From positions 54,514 to 118,513 of the forward strand of contig CAYVQE010000003.1 in the NCBI GenBank assembly GCA_964454005.1: 64,000 nucleotides of DNA. Reading direction: 5' to 3'. The position numbers and the translations under genes were made by a program. This DNA comes from CAYVQE01 sp964454005 (GTDB lineage: Bacteria; Myxococcota; B64-G9). The notes beneath the pieces were generated by a model. The model had not been told where the DNA came from. It worked only from the letters and a program-made list of their open reading frames with translations, and made no database searches. Shown in pieces: positions 61,550 to 64,000 of this stretch. How positions within the stretch are numbered: the first letter of the stretch is position 1; every line of letters starts with the position of its first letter.

Positions 61550-62308
61550 ATGCGATCTGGGTTTGATGCCAAACTGGGGTTGGCACTGTGCCTGGCCCTG
61601 CTCAGCAGCCCCGCGGTGCGGGCGGACGAGGCCGGCGATCGGATTCTGAGCCTGATGGACAAGCAGCTGACCTCGGCCGACAGCCAGTACTTCGAGTACG
61701 AGATGATCACCCGCACCCCGGGCCGCGGCCAGCGCAGCACGGTCTTCGAGGTGACCATACAGGGAGATGAACGCCGGCGGTTGGAGTTCCTCGCTCCGGG
61801 CGACGTCAAGGGCATGCGGGTGTTGATCCTGTCGCTCGACCGCATGTACGTCTACCTGCCGGCCTACCGCAAGGTGCGCCGGGTGGCCAGCCACGTGCGC
61901 GACCAGGGCTTCATGGGCTCGGCCTTCAGCCACGACGACATGTCGGTGGTCACCTACGCCGACAAGCTCGAAGGCCGCCTGGTCGCCGAGGACGACGAGC
62001 ACTGGACGGTCGAGGCGGTGCGCCGCGCCGACAGCGACTACCGCTACGCTAAGCTGCGCTTCGTCATCCGGCGCGACATCCGCCATCCGGCGCGCGTGGA
62101 GTACTTCAACGAAGCCGGCCAGAAGGTCAAGACCGAGACGCGCAGCGCCTACGAGTGCCGCGGGCAGCACTGCAATCCCAAGCGCATGACCCTGGTGGAT
62201 CACACCCGCGGCGGGGTGACCAGCGTGCTCGAGCGGCGGGCGTGGAAGATCGAACCCGAGGTGCCGGCCAGCTTCTTCAGCGTCCGCTCGCTGCAGCGCC
62301 GTCGCTGA
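61550..62308 (+). CDS. Outer-membrane lipoprotein-sorting-like (COG2834/LolA-fold) protein
   Basis: This 252-aa protein has a signal peptide (cleavage near AVRA-DE). The mature part has the half-barrel pattern of LolA/LolB-like lipid carriers of the COG2834 type. Visible are YFEYEMITRTPGRGQRSTVF, RRLEFLAPGDVKGMRVLI, MYVYLPAYRKVRRVA and a C-terminal LVDHTRGGVTSVLE strand. Such proteins bind lipids or lipoproteins in the periplasm and often sit beside RND-type exporters, absent here. The start follows GGGAGGTGA. Transcription is from the sigma-54 promoter. Confidence 0.88.
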   Translation: MRSGFDAKLGLALCLALLSSPAVRADEAGDRILSLMDKQLTSADSQYFEYEMITRTPGRGQRSTVFEVTIQGDERRRLEFLAPGDVKGMRVLILSLDRMYVYLPAYRKVRRVASHVRDQGFMGSAFSHDDMSVVTYADKLEGRLVAEDDEHWTVEAVRRADSDYRYAKLRFVIRRDIRHPARVEYFNEAGQKVKTETRSAYECRGQHCNPKRMTLVDHTRGGVTSVLERRAWKIEPEVPASFFSVRSLQRRR

Positions 62309-62378
62309 GGGCCGGGAGCCAGTAGCGCATAGCGCTCCCCTTGCTTCAACGCCTCGCCGCTGCACCCGCGCATCGGAA

Positions 62379-62900
62379 TCAGCGGCAGAAGGAATCCAAC
62401 AGATCGCACTCGCCGGAGGCGCATTGGCTGTCCCGGCTGCAGTCCTGGCCGCTTTCCAGGGTGCCGGTCAGCAGCGCGGAGCAGCGCTCCTCCTTCTCCG
62501 GGCTCCAAAATAAACGGCACTCCGCGGTTGCAATCCAGGCGTGGCAGGCGGAGGCGCGCTCGTCGTCGAACAGGGTTCGTCCTTGCTCCACGTCCTCGTT
62601 CAGCGCGGCGGCCTCCTGCTCGGAGATGACGATCTCACTCTTGCATTGCTGGACGGTCGAGCCGAACACCACCTCGAAGGGCCAGGGGCCGCTATAGGAT
62701 TCGGCGCAGCGGAAGGCCGACTCGCAGGTGGCCGCCCCGATGGCCCGTATGGCCTCGCCGGCGCTATCGAAGGCGATGGGCGAGAAACCGTCACGACCGC
62801 CGTCGCTCGACGTACCCGCCCCGGAGCAGGCCCAGACCGCCAGCCCAGCCAGCAGGAGCGAGACCCGCCGCTCCCACCGCTTTGTGCTCCGGGCCTCCAA
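62379..62900 (-). CDS. Cys-containing lipoprotein
   Basis: This 173-aa lipoprotein starts at TTG (62900), which follows AAGGGAGGTG and opens a short Arg/Lys-rich signal peptide ending in AVWAC (Cys25). No ATG fits. The mature protein has ten cysteines, including CESAFRCAES and a C-terminal CSRDSQCASGEC module like those in other envelope proteins of this window. No family was recognised. It converges on the COG2834 gene with a 70-bp gap. Confidence 0.72.
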   Translation of the reverse strand: MEARSTKRWERRVSLLLAGLAVWACSGAGTSSDGGRDGFSPIAFDSAGEAIRAIGAATCESAFRCAESYSGPWPFEVVFGSTVQQCKSEIVISEQEAAALNEDVEQGRTLFDDERASACHAWIATAECRLFWSPEKEERCSALLTGTLESGQDCSRDSQCASGECDLLDSFCR

Positions 62901-63106
62901 TTCGCACCTCCCTTGGGGGTATTCTGCAGCAAGGGCACGCCTTGGAGCAACTCCGCAGTCCAGATCCCGAGGCTTTTGTCCCCCGCGGTTGTCGGCATTC
63001 GGACAACCCCGACGCGCCGGCAACCGGACTGGGCCTTGAGTCGCGGTGAAGGGGCGGATATGCTGGACGTCGGCGCTGGCAAGCGCCAGCCAGGAGGTCA
63101 GTGGGC

Positions 63107-64000
63107 ATGCTCAGCCGCGCGTTGGGCCGGACCGGATTTCTCGCCGCGCTGCTATCGATATCCCCCGTCGCTGCTGGGACCACCGGCGAACCGCCCCCTG
63201 CCAAGCCCGCCGCATCGAAGCCGCCGATCGACGCGTCGGTGATCTGCCCCCCGGGAACGAGCAAACAGGGCACCGCCCCTCCGGACGGCCATCAGCTCTG
63301 GTGTGCCAAGCCGGATGGGACCCGCCACGGCCCGTGGCGCTTGTTCTACGAGGACACGGACACCATCCGCGAACGGGGCCGATACCACGGGGGACGCAAG
63401 GCCGGCCACTGGACGACCTGGTACCGCACCGGCGGCAAGGAGCAGGAATGCGATTTCGTCGCCGATCGCAAGCAGGGTACGGGGATCGTCTACCACCACA
63501 ACGGTAACCGGAAAGCGAAGGGACGCTACGAGCGCGGTGAGCCCCACGGCCCCTGGACGCTGTGGCACGTCAACGGCGACAAGTCGGCTGAGGGCACCTT
63601 CGATCACGGCCGCAAGGTCGGCGAGTGGACCTACTACCACATCGGCTCTGGTCTACCCGCGCGCCGGGGAAGCTACCGGGACGGCGAGAAGGCAGGCCGC
63701 TGGGTGTACTGGCACAAAAACGGCATCAAGGCCCTGGATGGCGTTTTCGTCGCGGGCGAGGAGCACGGACCGGCCACCGCCTGGCATCCCAACGGCGAGA
63801 AGAAGACGGTCGGCCGCTACGCGCACGGCAAGGAGCAAGGCCGGTGGATCACCTTCGACCGCGAGGGCCGGAAGTACCTCGAGGGCCGATACGCCGACGG
63901 CCTGTACGAGGGGGTGTGGCGCCAGTACGCGCCGAGCGGCGGGGTCCTGGTCGAGATGCGATTCGAACACGGCACCGGCGACTACCTGGAACGCTGGCCC
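63107..64000 (+). CDS. Exported MORN-repeat protein, truncated by the window edge
   Basis: The frame is open from an ATG at 63107 (AGGAGGT upstream) to the end of the window, 298 codons without a stop. A signal peptide (MLSRALGRTGFLAALLSISP) is followed by a Pro/Ala-rich linker. About eight MORN-type repeats of roughly 24 residues then follow, each built like GRYxxGxxHGPWxxWxxNGxK. MORN proteins bind lipids or serve as scaffolds. In bacteria, similar repeats occur in YwqK-type antitoxin proteins. The C-terminus lies outside the window. Confidence 0.88.
   Translation, partial: MLSRALGRTGFLAALLSISPVAAGTTGEPPPAKPAASKPPIDASVICPPGTSKQGTAPPDGHQLWCAKPDGTRHGPWRLFYEDTDTIRERGRYHGGRKAGHWTTWYRTGGKEQECDFVADRKQGTGIVYHHNGNRKAKGRYERGEPHGPWTLWHVNGDKSAEGTFDHGRKVGEWTYYHIGSGLPARRGSYRDGEKAGRWVYWHKNGIKALDGVFVAGEEHGPATAWHPNGEKKTVGRYAHGKEQGRWITFDREGRKYLEGRYADGLYEGVWRQYAPSGGVLVEMRFEHGTGDYLERWP

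Noticed and set aside
62901..63106. Possible short gene between the lipoprotein and the MORN gene
   Set aside because: No frame with a ribosome site and plausible composition. It is treated as the two divergent leaders.
1..64000. tRNA, rRNA, CRISPR arrays, insertion sequences, attachment sites
   Set aside because: Scanned by eye for T-loop motifs, regular spaced repeats, transposase motifs and flanking repeats. None was found.

Overview
The window is a GC-rich, gene-dense chromosomal segment. It most likely comes from a Myxococcota (former delta-proteobacterial) genome. Supporting marks are a C-terminal tail like the MYXO-CTERM sorting signal on a secreted peptidase, an AgmX/PglI-type C-terminal domain on a lipoprotein, many Cys-rich lipoproteins, a kinase-WD40 fusion, PEGA-domain proteins and a sigma-54 activator. 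No tRNA, rRNA, CRISPR array, insertion sequence or prophage was seen.

Layout. 1-9.7 kb: a DUF1295 membrane enzyme, a run of three Cys-rich lipoproteins, and an opposing pair encoding a small exported protein and an M64-type metallopeptidase with three 264-bp tandem repeats. 10-17.6 kb: a giant Ser/Thr kinase-WD40 protein, PepD, and a methionine-type aminotransferase coupled to an omega-amidase. 17.8-23.5 kb: glpABC, then a converging B12-binding radical SAM gene. 23.6-30.2 kb: a zinc-ribbon gene split by an in-frame TGA, then DUF1214, sulfotransferase, two SDRs, a 3-beta-HSD-like enzyme and an alpha/beta hydrolase, probably a lipid- or sterol-modifying cluster. 30.2-43.9 kb: envelope lipoproteins, a TPR protein, hexitol phosphatase, a P-type cation ATPase, a stalk/propeller lipoprotein, and an exported Fe-S aldo/keto reductase with a DUF6599 partner.

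44-49.9 kb is a signalling island. One strand carries a class III cyclase, a 77-aa protein, a polytopic membrane protein and a PEGA pseudokinase that lacks all its catalytic residues. A kinase-PP2C pair diverges from it. 49.9-53.1 kb: archease is followed by a decayed scrap of rtcB and then a ZnuABC-type metal transporter. 53-64 kb: a DUF4105 protein, a metallo-beta-lactamase-fold hydrolase, a hybrid histidine kinase and a DUF5916 outer-membrane protein. A sigma-54 activator then diverges from an outer-membrane lipoprotein-sorting-like gene that has a textbook -24/-12 promoter. Two more envelope proteins end the window, the last one cut off by the edge.

Many genes are packed with 4-bp stop/start overlaps (ATGA, GTGA and, less usually, TTGA), which suggests translational coupling. 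Several convergent pairs overlap at their 3' ends. Start codons were chosen mainly on Shine-Dalgarno spacing and signal peptides.
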